The notes under the pieces: model-generated | Database searches by the model: none | Told to the model about the DNA's origin: nothing | Seen by the model: only the letters and a program-made list of their open reading frames with translations | Shown here: piece by piece, positions 26,321-36,174 of the stretch | Layout: every line of letters begins with the position of its first letter | How positions within the stretch are numbered: the stretch's first letter is position 1 | Position numbers and translations under genes: made by a program | NCBI GenBank assembly: GCA_029945625.1 | Contig: JAQSCW010000026.1 | Span: 1-64,000, forward strand | DNA: 64,000 nucleotides | Reading direction: 5' to 3' | Source: a bacterium | GTDB taxonomy: Bacteria; Bacteroidota; Bacteroidia; B-17B0; Aurantibacillaceae

Positions 26321-27967
26321 TTAGTTCTTGCTTTTTCTAACTGTCTTTAAATTAAGCAAATTCATGGGATTGGTCCGAAGGCCTTTTATTTGGTGACCCA
26401 CCAAACGAACTACTTCATCATAAAATAAGGTAATTACCGGAGCATCCTCCACCACCAGCTGATCCATTCGTTGATACAGTTTCCGTTTGTGGTAGGAATC
26501 ATTTTCAATCAGTGCCTTTTCAAATAAACTGTCAAATTCGGCATTGCGGTAGTGGAAAAAGTTAACACCCTGAGGGCAAAAATTCTTGCTGTAAAATAAA
26601 CTCATAAAGTTCTCTTCATCGGCATAGTCGGCAACCCACGATTTCTTAAACATAAGGTATTCACATCCCGCCACGGCCTGCCTCAAAACCGTGGTTTTTT
26701 CAACGCTGATTTGTGTTTTAATATTGTTTTCGGCAAGTTGCGATTGAATGAATTCTACTTGCTCCTTATAATTTTCGGTGGTGTGCAAGGTAATTTCAGG
26801 TAACCCTTTTCCGTTCGGATAACCGGCATCTCTTAATAGTTCGGCGGTTTTATTTGGTTGATAATGATACCCCTTCACAAGGATGCTGTCGTAACTTTTA
26901 AGGCCGGGAGGAATAAATCCGGCATGCGCCGCTTTCCCAATGTTATTTCGAAGATACTTTACCAATTTGTCTCTGTCAAATCCGTAGTTGATGGCTTGCC
27001 TCAAGGCCCGCAAACGCAATGGCGAATTCTGAACCATAGGCAAATTCTCATCCACCACTATTCCAATGTAATCTGTTTTAAGAAAGGTTTCTTTCTGCAA
27101 ATAAAATTTCTTTTTGTAGAATTCCCGCAAATTCCCCTCTTTGTCCAATACTTCATTTGTATTAAAAGCATCGGCTCCACTTAGCATATCAAATTTGGCA
27201 TTCAGCAACTCCATAAAGGCTGTTTCACGGTCTTTTATAAACGATACTGTAACAGCATCCAAATAAGGAAGTGCAACATTCCCTGTGTCGCGCTCAAAGT
27301 AATTTTGGTTTTTTAGCAGGATGAGTTTTGTGCCTTCTTGCCAACTCTTAAAAACAAATGGGCCGGTGCCAACAGGGTTTCTTCTGAAGTCTTGTTTGTA
27401 ATACTCGATCGCCTCCAAGGGAATCACACTAAAATATTTCATCGTGAGTATGTTCACAAAGGCACTGAAGGGTGTTTTTAGACAGATAATCAGTGTTGAG
27501 TCATTTAAGGCATCAAATCCTTTGTAATTTGATCGCTCCCCACGGTCAATATTTTCCAGCAATGAGCCGGCGCTGCTTACCTTACTATCATACAGTCGGT
27601 TAAAACTGAACACAAAATCCCCTGCCGTTACTTTTCTTCCCTTCGCGTTTTCAAAACAGGGGTTATCGTGAAAATAAATATCTTGCCTAAGAGAAAATGT
27701 GTACCGCAGTCCATCGGGACTGATACTGTAGCCGGTCGCAATGCACGGAATCACATTCAAACTATCATCCATTTGCACCAAGCCATTAAATAATTGATTG
27801 ACCGGCGCAATATTTTCGAAGTTTGACGCAGCAGCGGGGTCCAGTGAGCTCACCCCGTTCATTTCATTGTAATTGAAAACAGTTCGTGTATCTTCATCCG
27901 ATTCGGAACGACACGACATCAAAAGACTAAGTACTACTAGCAGGAGCGCCTTCACGAAACTTTGCAT
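26321..27967 (-). CDS. ABC-type peptide-binding lipoprotein (SBP_bac_5 family)
   Basis: 548 residues from the ATG at 27967. Signal peptide of a lipoprotein with lipobox LLMSC (C19). The body has the family-5 solute-binding pattern: the N-terminal lobe NGVSSLDPAAASN, YSISPDGLRYTFSLRQDIYFHD, and NPVGTGPFVFKSW, where peptide-binding residues sit. No permease or ATPase gene is adjacent, so the transporter is elsewhere or the protein has another role. It follows porV on the same strand with a 79-base gap and may be expressed from the porU promoter. A longer frame to 28018 is rejected because it spoils the signal peptide. Confidence 0.88.
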   Translation of the reverse strand: MQSFVKALLLVVLSLLMSCRSESDEDTRTVFNYNEMNGVSSLDPAAASNFENIAPVNQLFNGLVQMDDSLNVIPCIATGYSISPDGLRYTFSLRQDIYFHDNPCFENAKGRKVTAGDFVFSFNRLYDSKVSSAGSLLENIDRGERSNYKGFDALNDSTLIICLKTPFSAFVNILTMKYFSVIPLEAIEYYKQDFRRNPVGTGPFVFKSWQEGTKLILLKNQNYFERDTGNVALPYLDAVTVSFIKDRETAFMELLNAKFDMLSGADAFNTNEVLDKEGNLREFYKKKFYLQKETFLKTDYIGIVVDENLPMVQNSPLRLRALRQAINYGFDRDKLVKYLRNNIGKAAHAGFIPPGLKSYDSILVKGYHYQPNKTAELLRDAGYPNGKGLPEITLHTTENYKEQVEFIQSQLAENNIKTQISVEKTTVLRQAVAGCEYLMFKKSWVADYADEENFMSLFYSKNFCPQGVNFFHYRNAEFDSLFEKALIENDSYHKRKLYQRMDQLVVEDAPVITLFYDEVVRLVGHQIKGLRTNPMNLLNLKTVRKSKN

Positions 27968-28046
27968 GAACAAAGATGCCTCGTAAAATTTTGGTTTCGC
28001 GCGTACTACCGCACTCAATTATGCACAATTTTTTGTGAAAAGTAAA

Positions 28047-29282
28047 TCAGGGTTGTACTTTTTCAGTTCCGGCATCATCGGCCGAACCTGCGCCATCAAA
28101 ATTAAAGCTCAGCGTAATTCTCCAGGTACGTTGCAAAGGATTTTGAAGCGATGTAGGAATAAGGTATGAACCATCCACGTTAATTACTTTGAACTTGAAA
28201 CCCATTCCCACTGTAAAAAATTGTCTTCCTCCTTTGGCTTTTGATTCGTAAAAATAACCGCCACGTACAGCAAATATGTTGTTGTAAGCATATTCCATTC
28301 CAAAACTGGTGTTTATTTCTTGAAGTTCTTCATGAAATCCCCCGGGGGCGTCTGAAAAAGATTGCATTATTCCGGTAGCCACATCCACATTGGGATCCTT
28401 TCCCTCCGCAATTACACGCTTGCCGGTAGCGGGATCTATCACTATTTCTTTTTGCCCGTTCGCATTAATGGTCGTTTGATAAACCGGCGGAGTTGGCACC
28501 AATAGTTTGTTAAAATCAAGATACACACCAAAGGTATTGTAGTCATCGATGTGCGTCTTTAATCCTCCTCCCAATCGCATGTTCATGGGAATAAAATTTT
28601 GATCGTTCGAATAACTGATCTTTGCGCCAATGTTTGTGAAAGCAAGTCCCGCTGTAGCGATCGCTTTTTTATCTCCTAACTTTAACGTATTGCTTTTGTA
28701 AAACATACTCAGGTCCACCGCAAACGTGCTTGCTGCATTTCCCGAACTTCCCGCAAAATAAACTCGGCTAATGGAAGAGTTAATATAACGTGCCGCCACT
28801 CCAAGGGAAAAATTCTTCGATAATTTTTGAGAAAAAGCAAGGTCAATGGCAAATTCGTTGGGTTTGTAACTACCGGTATACTGACCGGTGGCATCGGTAA
28901 GGTCGATGTTACCAAGACTGAAATACCTCAACGAAGCACCTACTGTTTGACGGTCGTTTAATTTGCCGTAGCCGGCTAAATAATACATGTTGATGTCGGG
29001 AACCAACAAACGTAACCAAGGAGTCACGGTAAAACCCACACCAAATTTCTTTTCGGCAAAGGCCAGTTTACTACCGTTCCAGTGTATTGAGTTTACGTCG
29101 GGTTCAGTGGCTGCTCCGGCATCTCCCATCGCACCCTGTTTGCTGTCAGGACTAATCATCAGAAACGGAACGGCCGTGGTGATCGGATTGAGCGTCTGCC
29201 CACCAAGTTGCCCCGAACTAATCTGCGCACTGATGGTGCCCGATCCGGCAAGAGTACAAACAAATAAAAGAGTCTTTTTCAT
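28047..29282 (-). CDS. porV: PorV, T9SS outer-membrane shuttle protein (LptO family)
   Basis: About 411 residues. After a signal peptide (about 1-20) the protein is a FadL-like fourteen-stranded barrel. Signature segments include FLMISPDSKQGAMGDAG near 41-57 and a C-terminal RITLSFNFDG. PorV binds the C-terminal domain of T9SS cargo and delivers it to PorU. The frame extends one codon upstream to a TTG; the ATG at 29282 is the better start. It follows porU by about 75 bases, the conserved porU-porV gene order, and is upstream of the SBP_bac_5 lipoprotein. Confidence 0.93.
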   Translation of the reverse strand: MKKTLLFVCTLAGSGTISAQISSGQLGGQTLNPITTAVPFLMISPDSKQGAMGDAGAATEPDVNSIHWNGSKLAFAEKKFGVGFTVTPWLRLLVPDINMYYLAGYGKLNDRQTVGASLRYFSLGNIDLTDATGQYTGSYKPNEFAIDLAFSQKLSKNFSLGVAARYINSSISRVYFAGSSGNAASTFAVDLSMFYKSNTLKLGDKKAIATAGLAFTNIGAKISYSNDQNFIPMNMRLGGGLKTHIDDYNTFGVYLDFNKLLVPTPPVYQTTINANGQKEIVIDPATGKRVIAEGKDPNVDVATGIMQSFSDAPGGFHEELQEINTSFGMEYAYNNIFAVRGGYFYESKAKGGRQFFTVGMGFKFKVINVDGSYLIPTSLQNPLQRTWRITLSFNFDGAGSADDAGTEKVQP

Positions 29283-29357
29283 CAAAATTTCATAACAATT
29301 TAGTCCAAAAACATATAAGCCAAATCAAACTGATTCAGTCGCATAATTACAAAGATA

Positions 29358-32300
29358 CTAATTTAGGATAACCAATTTTTCTATTTTTTCGGCTTTTTTG
29401 TTTTCAACGTCTAAAATAGCCAATTTATAAACATATACCCCTCTGGCCAGTTTATCCCCAAAGTCGTCCCTTCCATCCCAATCAACCCCGGCCGGACGGT
29501 ACCCCTCACAGGTAACATCGGTTTGAATAGTTTTCACAAGTTTACCACTCACCGTATAAATCTGGATGGTCACTTTTAAAGGATTACAGGCCTGATTGTG
29601 TTCAAAAAAGAACTTTGTTCTGGTGGTAAATGGGTTTGGGTAGTTTAGCACATGTTGTAAAGCCAACTCAGCGCTTGGTGCCACAATAAAATCACTGTAA
29701 ACCGTATTTGAATTATTTTGAATGTCCCATACCTTAAACGACAAGCGGTGTTCCCCTTCACTCAGATTGGCGTAAGGGTAGCGCACCCGGCCACTTTGAT
29801 AGCTGTTCAAACTTGCTTCATAATAGTCATTGAGAATGGTGGGTTTGGTGGTGTTTTCATCCATAATCACGGAAATGTCATGACCAATTCCTGTTCCCAA
29901 CGTGTTAATGCCGCTTGAGTCCGTAAGGTCGGCATAGAGTACCGGTTTTTCATTCGTAATACCGCCATTCACAAAATTCTTATCGTTCAGAAAAAGAGTC
30001 ACCTTAGGGCCCTCCGTGTCGACCAACACATTTTTTGAAGCACCCCCCACAATCAACTTCTTGTAATAGCCATTGGCATCGGTACTGCCGTTAGTAGCAT
30101 AATAACTGATCTTCCCGGGCCCCGGAGCAAAACTTACATCTTTAGGCACGATGAAAGAAAAAGAAAAATCTCCATTGGTAACCAGAGTTTTGCCACGGTA
30201 CAAAATATTCTTCTGTAATTTGAATTGATATGGTCTCAAAATACTGGAGTCGGGATATTGACGAATGCTATAATAATTAATAGCACTTGGGTCGGTATTA
30301 ATAAGGCAGGATACCAGTTGTTCTTTATCAAATACTGTCGGATACACGATGCCGTTAAAATTACTCAACTTGTTTCCTGCATTGTCGGCCACGTACCCAC
30401 CAATGGTAATTTTTGCCAGAGCGCCAAGAGTGTCCATGCTTGTTGAAGTTACAGGCACACTATTTATTTTTGACGTGATAATCTTGTTCTCAGGATAGGC
30501 CAAGCGCATCGCAGGATCACCTAAAAGATGAAAGTTGGTGATATAGGCAATGGTCACGCGCGGGTCTGACTTCGTCATTTGAATGGCATCGCCAAGTGTT
30601 GGCCTGCTGCCATCGGGCAATTTGTTAAATAGTTTTTCCAACGTCACAATGTTGAGGCTGAAATTAAATGTTGAATAAGCAAGTCGGCACGTAGTGAACA
30701 AAGCCACTGCCCCACCTTTTGGATTCAATAAACACAATTCTCCGGCCGACGTGCGACTGGGATCGTCGTAACGGCTGAACTCACAGGTAGCAGTAATAAA
30801 AAGAGGTAACTTATTAAAATTATCCAGGTTGTTTATAATATCAATATCCACCATCCGTTCAGCGGTGAGCCCAACTTCGCCGCCATGTCCGGTATAATTA
30901 AAAATTAGGGCGCCTTTTTTTATTCGTTTCTGAAAATCGGTAGAGGCATCCGGATACCTGCCACCACCCGGGGTACTGAAACGCTGGTAAGCATCCAGAA
31001 AAATTTTATCGAGATTGTAAGAAGGATCAATTGACTTCACCACCCCGGTGAGACTATCGGCTTGTTGCATATGCTCTGCGGCATCCTCATCGTCTCCAAG
31101 AAATACCAACCAGTTTCGCCAATCTCCCATCGGACTTTCGTTCAAATTATTGCAGTTTTCAGGATTCGTGGCATTGGCCTGAAATCCCGGATCTTTTGCA
31201 TAATAATTTTCAATTTTAGCGATGACCGCTTTCACCTCACTCACACTTCTGCAGGTAAATCGGCCAATGCCAATATCAATCTTTCCGGTTTGTTCGGCAT
31301 AGTATCCTTCATTAGGATCCATGAGTGCATAAAAATCATCGGTTGCTATGCTGTTGGTGGAGGATAAGGTATTATACGATTGGTAAGTGGGAATCAGATT
31401 GCTGTTATTAACCAGACTTCTATTCTTATTATTATAAGAGCCATCTCCCATCAAGAGCGCGTATTTCACTTCTTTTCCATTATCCAGATTTCGGCTGTAA
31501 AGCATTCTGATAAAATCTCTGATCGCACAAATATCCTGACGTCCGCTGCTAAACTCATTATATATTTGTTCGGTGGTAGCAATTACATAAGTGAGATTTT
31601 CTTTTTGTTGATGAAATCGAGCCAAGCGCTCTGCTTCCTTCACAAACAGCGGATGTGTTACGATTACGTAATCGGCCTGTTCGAAACCGTGAAGATTTTG
31701 GTTACTTATTTTTCCGGCAAAACCGGGCACGTAAAAATCGTTAGAAGGAACAACACAAAATTCAAGAAGTTGATCAGTAGCAACTGCAAAGTTCATGGAG
31801 TTAGAACCGGCGTTAAATTGTTGTTCGATGGGATTAAAGGGGTTTGTTACATTCCACAAAATAGCCTGCGTATTAAGTGGTGTGGTGATTGAAAAAGTGC
31901 ATATATTTCCGGGTTTGGCGGTGCGTGTATCCCGAAACAAAAATTGTTTTCCGTTTATGTTTAAATTTCGCCGCGCATTCACGGTGAGTTTATCCATCCA
32001 TCCCAAACTTTTGGGAGTGAGTTTTGAAACAGTGAGCGCGATTTCGTTAGACGCGGTATTTAATACCGAATTGGTGATGCTGCCGGGTGCTGCATAATCG
32101 GAATAGAGCTGACCCGAAACCGGACCGGTAAGCACATTATAATTAAAACCGTTTCCTGATACTAAAAATGTGGTATTCTCTTTGTAGGCTGCCACCAAAT
32201 TTGTTTGTGAAATAAGTGTGTCATTTACTACAAAGTCGCCGTCATCCCAGCTGAACCGGTATGAGGTAGTAATGTCGAAATATTCTCCAAAAAAATCTCT

Positions 32301-33308
32301 TCCGCTTTTCCCAAAATTGGTGGTGTTCTCTTCGTGATAATTATAATAATCATAACTTGTTGCGGTTACGTTTGAGCCACCGCTTAAGGTGCTCATCGTA
32401 TTAATTCGTTTTCCTCTTCCAAGGTCTGTATTTATAAAATAGTAACTCGAATCACTGTAAAGATTTTTAACAGCGGCATATTTGAGACCGCTTGAACTAC
32501 CCGTTTTTACCCATTCTGTGGGACCAAGCGCAAAAAAAAGAACGTAGTCGTTAGAATCAAAAACCCCGTCGTCTTCGCCCACCACTTTAATGGCATTTTC
32601 TTGAAGATCGTCAATTCTAACATCTTTATTTTGCTCGGGCAGCATCTTCCCGCCGTTTCCGTAAATTCTAAAATTGCGCGGGTCAAGGTCCTTGGTAGGC
32701 ACCCCTATAGAATTGAGGTACGACTTTGTGAGTTTGTAAACACCCTGCTGTGCCACAGCAATTTTGTACCACGTTCCCGTAGCCAGAACAGAACTTGTTA
32801 CGAAGTCAGAAGGACCTCTTGAAACCGGATTGTTAACGATTTGCCAAGTAAGATCATAATCCAGTAACTCTTCTATCTCATCCATGTTGTTGATGCGAAA
32901 CGGAACCAACTGACATTGATTTAGATTTTTTCGCTTGGCGATACTCGATATCGGAAGTAATTCAAATTTGCCGGAAAGTTGATGTTTTAAGTATTTCCTG
33001 ATGGCCGATGCGTGAGGTTCCGAAACCAATGAGGTAGACTTTATGATGAGTGAGGGAATGGCTGATTCGTTATAATTCGTGATCTTGTACACCAAATAGT
33101 ACGGCAAATTATTTTTTTGGTAATCATACGACGCATTCGCTACTTCGAGGTGTATGAAGGCAGTGTCGGTAAGATTGGAACGGGTAATTGCAGAAACCTT
33201 CATTGGTGGGTCTTTTGGGCCGATTGGGAGGCCGAATGGAGGTGTTTGTCCAAAAGAAAAAAAGAGACAAAAGAGTAATAAAATAGTACAGAAAGCAGGA
33301 TGGCGCAT
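29358..33308 (-). CDS. porU: PorU, T9SS C-terminal sortase (gingipain-like C25 peptidase)
   Basis: 1316 residues from the ATG at 33308. Signal peptide (about 1-21), beta-rich N-terminal region, then the C25 caspase-like domain with catalytic H808 (NYTGHGGEVG) and C842 (FITATCEFSRYDDP). A C-terminal domain of FlgD-like beta strands follows (NYPNPFTTRT at about 1225), which resembles a type A sorting domain. PorU removes the sorting domain of cargo and attaches the product to the anionic LPS. It is followed by porV in the same transcript. It faces porP/sprF across a 134-base divergent spacer. Confidence 0.96.
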   Translation of the reverse strand: MRHPAFCTILLLFCLFFSFGQTPPFGLPIGPKDPPMKVSAITRSNLTDTAFIHLEVANASYDYQKNNLPYYLVYKITNYNESAIPSLIIKSTSLVSEPHASAIRKYLKHQLSGKFELLPISSIAKRKNLNQCQLVPFRINNMDEIEELLDYDLTWQIVNNPVSRGPSDFVTSSVLATGTWYKIAVAQQGVYKLTKSYLNSIGVPTKDLDPRNFRIYGNGGKMLPEQNKDVRIDDLQENAIKVVGEDDGVFDSNDYVLFFALGPTEWVKTGSSSGLKYAAVKNLYSDSSYYFINTDLGRGKRINTMSTLSGGSNVTATSYDYYNYHEENTTNFGKSGRDFFGEYFDITTSYRFSWDDGDFVVNDTLISQTNLVAAYKENTTFLVSGNGFNYNVLTGPVSGQLYSDYAAPGSITNSVLNTASNEIALTVSKLTPKSLGWMDKLTVNARRNLNINGKQFLFRDTRTAKPGNICTFSITTPLNTQAILWNVTNPFNPIEQQFNAGSNSMNFAVATDQLLEFCVVPSNDFYVPGFAGKISNQNLHGFEQADYVIVTHPLFVKEAERLARFHQQKENLTYVIATTEQIYNEFSSGRQDICAIRDFIRMLYSRNLDNGKEVKYALLMGDGSYNNKNRSLVNNSNLIPTYQSYNTLSSTNSIATDDFYALMDPNEGYYAEQTGKIDIGIGRFTCRSVSEVKAVIAKIENYYAKDPGFQANATNPENCNNLNESPMGDWRNWLVFLGDDEDAAEHMQQADSLTGVVKSIDPSYNLDKIFLDAYQRFSTPGGGRYPDASTDFQKRIKKGALIFNYTGHGGEVGLTAERMVDIDIINNLDNFNKLPLFITATCEFSRYDDPSRTSAGELCLLNPKGGAVALFTTCRLAYSTFNFSLNIVTLEKLFNKLPDGSRPTLGDAIQMTKSDPRVTIAYITNFHLLGDPAMRLAYPENKIITSKINSVPVTSTSMDTLGALAKITIGGYVADNAGNKLSNFNGIVYPTVFDKEQLVSCLINTDPSAINYYSIRQYPDSSILRPYQFKLQKNILYRGKTLVTNGDFSFSFIVPKDVSFAPGPGKISYYATNGSTDANGYYKKLIVGGASKNVLVDTEGPKVTLFLNDKNFVNGGITNEKPVLYADLTDSSGINTLGTGIGHDISVIMDENTTKPTILNDYYEASLNSYQSGRVRYPYANLSEGEHRLSFKVWDIQNNSNTVYSDFIVAPSAELALQHVLNYPNPFTTRTKFFFEHNQACNPLKVTIQIYTVSGKLVKTIQTDVTCEGYRPAGVDWDGRDDFGDKLARGVYVYKLAILDVENKKAEKIEKLVILN

Positions 33309-33384
33309 AGTATTGCTTGTATCGTAAAACAAAGTACTGCAAAATAACGCAGAAGGCGGGCAGATTATTGTTTTTGTTTTTTTT

Positions 33385-33414
33385 TTTGTTTGTCAAAATG
33401 TATTTCTATATTTG
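33385..33414 (+). promoter_or_regulatory. promoter of porP/sprF
   Basis: TTTG (33385-33388), 18 bases, and TATATTTG (33407-33414) fit the -33/-7 consensus, 28 bases before the porP ATG. The element lies in a T-rich spacer shared with porU, which is transcribed in the other direction. Confidence 0.65.
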
Positions 33415-33442
33415 TCAGATAGGTGAGTTTTAAGCTGTTCAT

Positions 33443-34390
33443 ATGAATATACGCGTTCTGTTCCCATTATTGGTGTTTACTGTGTTTTTCTCAGAAATGA
33501 AGGCTCAAGACCCTCAGTTCACACAGTTCTATGCCAATCCATTGTACTTAAATCCCGCATTTGCCGGCACTGCACGTTGTCCACGTATTTGTATGAATTA
33601 CAGAAATCAATGGCCAAACCTCAGCGGCAGATACGAGACGTATTCTGTGTCCGGTGACCTTCATGTGGATGCGATGGCCGGTGGTTTGGGTATTTTGGTA
33701 ACTACCGATGATCAGGCGCATGGCACACTAAAAACCACTAACGCAAGTCTTATTTACTCATACCAAGCGGTAATTAATCGCGAATTTTCATTGAAATTTG
33801 GTCTTCAGGCAACCTATATGCAGAAGTCACTCGACGTAACGGCGCTGAATTTTGGAGATATGATCGATGCCCGTAGGGGATTTGTTTGGAACACTCAGGA
33901 GGCAATTCCTCAACCACGTAAAAGCGGTGCAGATTTTTCGGCAGGAATTTTAGGATACAGCAAACGTTATTTCTTTGGATTTGCAGCACACCATATTAAT
34001 CAACCCGATGAGGGACTTCTGGGAACGTCAAAACTTCCTGTTAAATTTACAGCACATGGAGGTGCTATTATTCCCCTGGAAAAGGGAAATGAGAGCTATT
34101 TATCGCCAAACATACTTTTTCAGGCTCAGCAAAACTTCAAACAGCTCAATTTAGGACTCTATTATGTAAAGGGACCTTTTGTAGCCGGTTTATGGTACAG
34201 AAACTCCGATGCGGTAATTGCCCTGGTGGGCGTGCAAAATGCGAATTTCAAAGCGGGATACAGTTATGACGTAACTGTCTCAAAACTAGCTGGTAACACT
34301 GCCGGAGCACACGAAATTTCGGTGCAAATTCAGTTTGAATGCAAGGCTAAAAGGAAGAAATACCGGACAATTAGTTGTCCTTCTTTTTAA
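33443..34390 (+). CDS. PorP/SprF family T9SS outer-membrane protein
   Basis: 315 residues with signal peptide (about 1-21, ending MKAQ) and a beta-barrel. The N-terminal block DPQFTQFYANPLYLNPAFAG is the hallmark of the Bacteroidetes PorP/SprF family (residues about 22-41). PorP-like barrels bind the PorK/PorN/GldK ring or secrete specific adhesins such as SprB; several paralogues exist per genome. Its position next to porU and gldJ supports a secretion role. Which cargo it serves cannot be told from the sequence. gldJ follows with its own promoter box. Confidence 0.92.
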   Translation: MNIRVLFPLLVFTVFFSEMKAQDPQFTQFYANPLYLNPAFAGTARCPRICMNYRNQWPNLSGRYETYSVSGDLHVDAMAGGLGILVTTDDQAHGTLKTTNASLIYSYQAVINREFSLKFGLQATYMQKSLDVTALNFGDMIDARRGFVWNTQEAIPQPRKSGADFSAGILGYSKRYFFGFAAHHINQPDEGLLGTSKLPVKFTAHGGAIIPLEKGNESYLSPNILFQAQQNFKQLNLGLYYVKGPFVAGLWYRNSDAVIALVGVQNANFKAGYSYDVTVSKLAGNTAGAHEISVQIQFECKAKRKKYRTISCPSF

Positions 34391-34391
34391 C

Positions 34392-34399
34392 TATATTTG
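34392..34399 (+). promoter_or_regulatory. -7 box before gldJ
   Basis: TATATTTG starts one base after the porP/sprF stop and lies 48 bases before the gldJ ATG. A TTG at 34375-34377 is only 14 bases upstream, shorter than usual. It could allow gldJ to be expressed apart from porP. Confidence 0.5.
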
Positions 34400-34446
34400 T
34401 AACCTTTTAATAAATACAACGTTATAGCGTATAATTGTCGTTTACT

Positions 34447-36111
34447 ATGAATATAAATTGGATAAAAAACCGCAGATCGTTAGCTTTTGTAATGGCAGCT
34501 GTCTTGGTTTCATGTACTCAGGAACGTTCTCCTGTTACCGGGTGGGCTTACAATGATCCTTCAAACGGAGGTTTTGAGAAACCGCCTTACGAAGAGCAGG
34601 AAACCGGACCGGGTTTGGTGCTGATTGAAGGTGGTACCTTTACAATGGGTCGCACCGAAACAGATGTTACGTACGAATGGAACAATGTTCCGCGCCGTGT
34701 ATCCATTTCTTCTTTTTATATGGACGAAACTGAGGTGAGTAACCTTTCTTATGTAGAATACCTGTATTGGACCGGTCGTGTATTTGGTCCTACTTTCCCC
34801 GAGATCTATTATAAAGCATTACCCGATACGTTAGTTTGGCGTGAGAAGTTAGCGTATAACGAACCTTACGTGGATTATTACCTGCGTCACCCTGCCTACC
34901 GCGATTATCCGGTAGTGGGTGTGAACTGGTTACAGGCAAACGATTTTTGCGCTTGGCGTACCGACAGGGTAAATGAATTTATCCTGATTCGTGAAGGGCT
35001 TTTAGAACATACGCAATCGCCATCTGATCAGGATTACTTTAGCACGGAAGCGTATTTGTCAGGAAAATGGCAAGGACAATTAAAAACCAAACTTCCTTCT
35101 TACGACGGTCAAAATCCGGAGCGTGACGTGAAAATGGAAGATGGGATCTTTTTACCGAAGTACCGTCTCCCCACCGAAGCGGAATGGGAATATGCAGCGT
35201 ACGGCCTCATCGGAAACACTATTGGAGAGCGAATCACCGATCGTCGGATCTACCCTTGGAATGGACATGGTGTGCGTAATGCTACCGATAAACATTTAGG
35301 ACAAATCAATGCAAACTTTGTTCGTGGCGCGGGCGACTATATGGGTACAGCAGGCTTCCTTAATGATAATGCCGATGTAACCGCACCGGTTTACAGCTAT
35401 TGGCCAAATGATTACGGCCTCTATAATATGTCAGGTAACGTTTGCGAGTGGGTAATGGACGTGTACCGCCCTAATACATCACAGGATGCCGACGAGTTTC
35501 GTCCTTTCCGTGGTAATGTATTCAGCACCCAGGTGCGCGATAGCACCACCCTTATTGGTGGTTTGGGCGGAGAGATCATGACCAACGAAGACGGACCGGT
35601 GTTCCAAAAATTTAAGCATAAAGTGAACAACCCTACTCAGCATGGTAACAGTGTTGATCCAATTGAAGTGACCGACAGTGTTTTAGCGATTATGACGGTA
35701 GATCCTCAGGGAAACAACAATGCTACACCTGAAGGGAAATCAGATATCCCGGGCCGTGTTAAATGGCGTGAAGTTTCCAGTGCAGTGTCGACCGATAATT
35801 TGGATGAACGCAGAAACTACAAAACAGCCGATTACATTAGTTATATGGATGGTGACGTGAATTCAAGTATTTATTACGATCAGGGTGAAGAAGCCTACAG
35901 TGATAAATCCGGAAAAATCATGTACGAATACGCTAGAACTTCACTCATTAATGATAAAGCCAGAGTTTACAAAGGTGGTAGCTGGAGAGACAGGGCTTAT
36001 TTCCTGAGTCCCGGTGTGCGCCGTTATTTAGATCAACGTCAATCAAACGCATGGTTAGGCTTCCGTTGCTCCATGACACGTGTGGGTAGCCCCGTTGGTT
36101 TGGGCAAGTAA
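34447..36111 (+). CDS. gldJ: GldJ, gliding motility and T9SS lipoprotein
   Basis: 554 residues from the ATG at 34447 (a TTG four codons upstream is less likely). Lipobox LVSC with C23. The body is a formylglycine-generating-enzyme-like sulfatase-modifying factor domain. It contains LIEGGTFTMGRTETD at about 58-72, SSFYMDETEVS, RLPTEAEWEYAA at about 240-251 and LYNMSGNVCEWV at about 325-336, and ends WRDRAYFLSPGVRRYL and AWLGFRCSM. GldJ forms helical tracks under the outer membrane and stabilises GldK. The order porU/porV, gldJ, murF is conserved in Bacteroidota. A strong terminator follows the stop. Confidence 0.94.
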   Translation: MNINWIKNRRSLAFVMAAVLVSCTQERSPVTGWAYNDPSNGGFEKPPYEEQETGPGLVLIEGGTFTMGRTETDVTYEWNNVPRRVSISSFYMDETEVSNLSYVEYLYWTGRVFGPTFPEIYYKALPDTLVWREKLAYNEPYVDYYLRHPAYRDYPVVGVNWLQANDFCAWRTDRVNEFILIREGLLEHTQSPSDQDYFSTEAYLSGKWQGQLKTKLPSYDGQNPERDVKMEDGIFLPKYRLPTEAEWEYAAYGLIGNTIGERITDRRIYPWNGHGVRNATDKHLGQINANFVRGAGDYMGTAGFLNDNADVTAPVYSYWPNDYGLYNMSGNVCEWVMDVYRPNTSQDADEFRPFRGNVFSTQVRDSTTLIGGLGGEIMTNEDGPVFQKFKHKVNNPTQHGNSVDPIEVTDSVLAIMTVDPQGNNNATPEGKSDIPGRVKWREVSSAVSTDNLDERRNYKTADYISYMDGDVNSSIYYDQGEEAYSDKSGKIMYEYARTSLINDKARVYKGGSWRDRAYFLSPGVRRYLDQRQSNAWLGFRCSMTRVGSPVGLGK

Positions 36112-36131
36112 TTCCTGTTAATAAATATTCC

Positions 36132-36165
36132 AAAACCCTTAAGTAAACAACTTAAGGGTTTTTTA
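36132..36165 (+). terminator. intrinsic terminator after gldJ
   Basis: AAAACCCTTAAG (36132-36143) pairs perfectly with CTTAAGGGTTTT (36151-36162) around the loop TAAACAA, and Ts follow. It lies 20 bases beyond the gldJ stop and only ten bases before the murF start, so murF must either be read through or be initiated very close by. Confidence 0.9.
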
Positions 36166-36174
36166 TTTTGCGCC

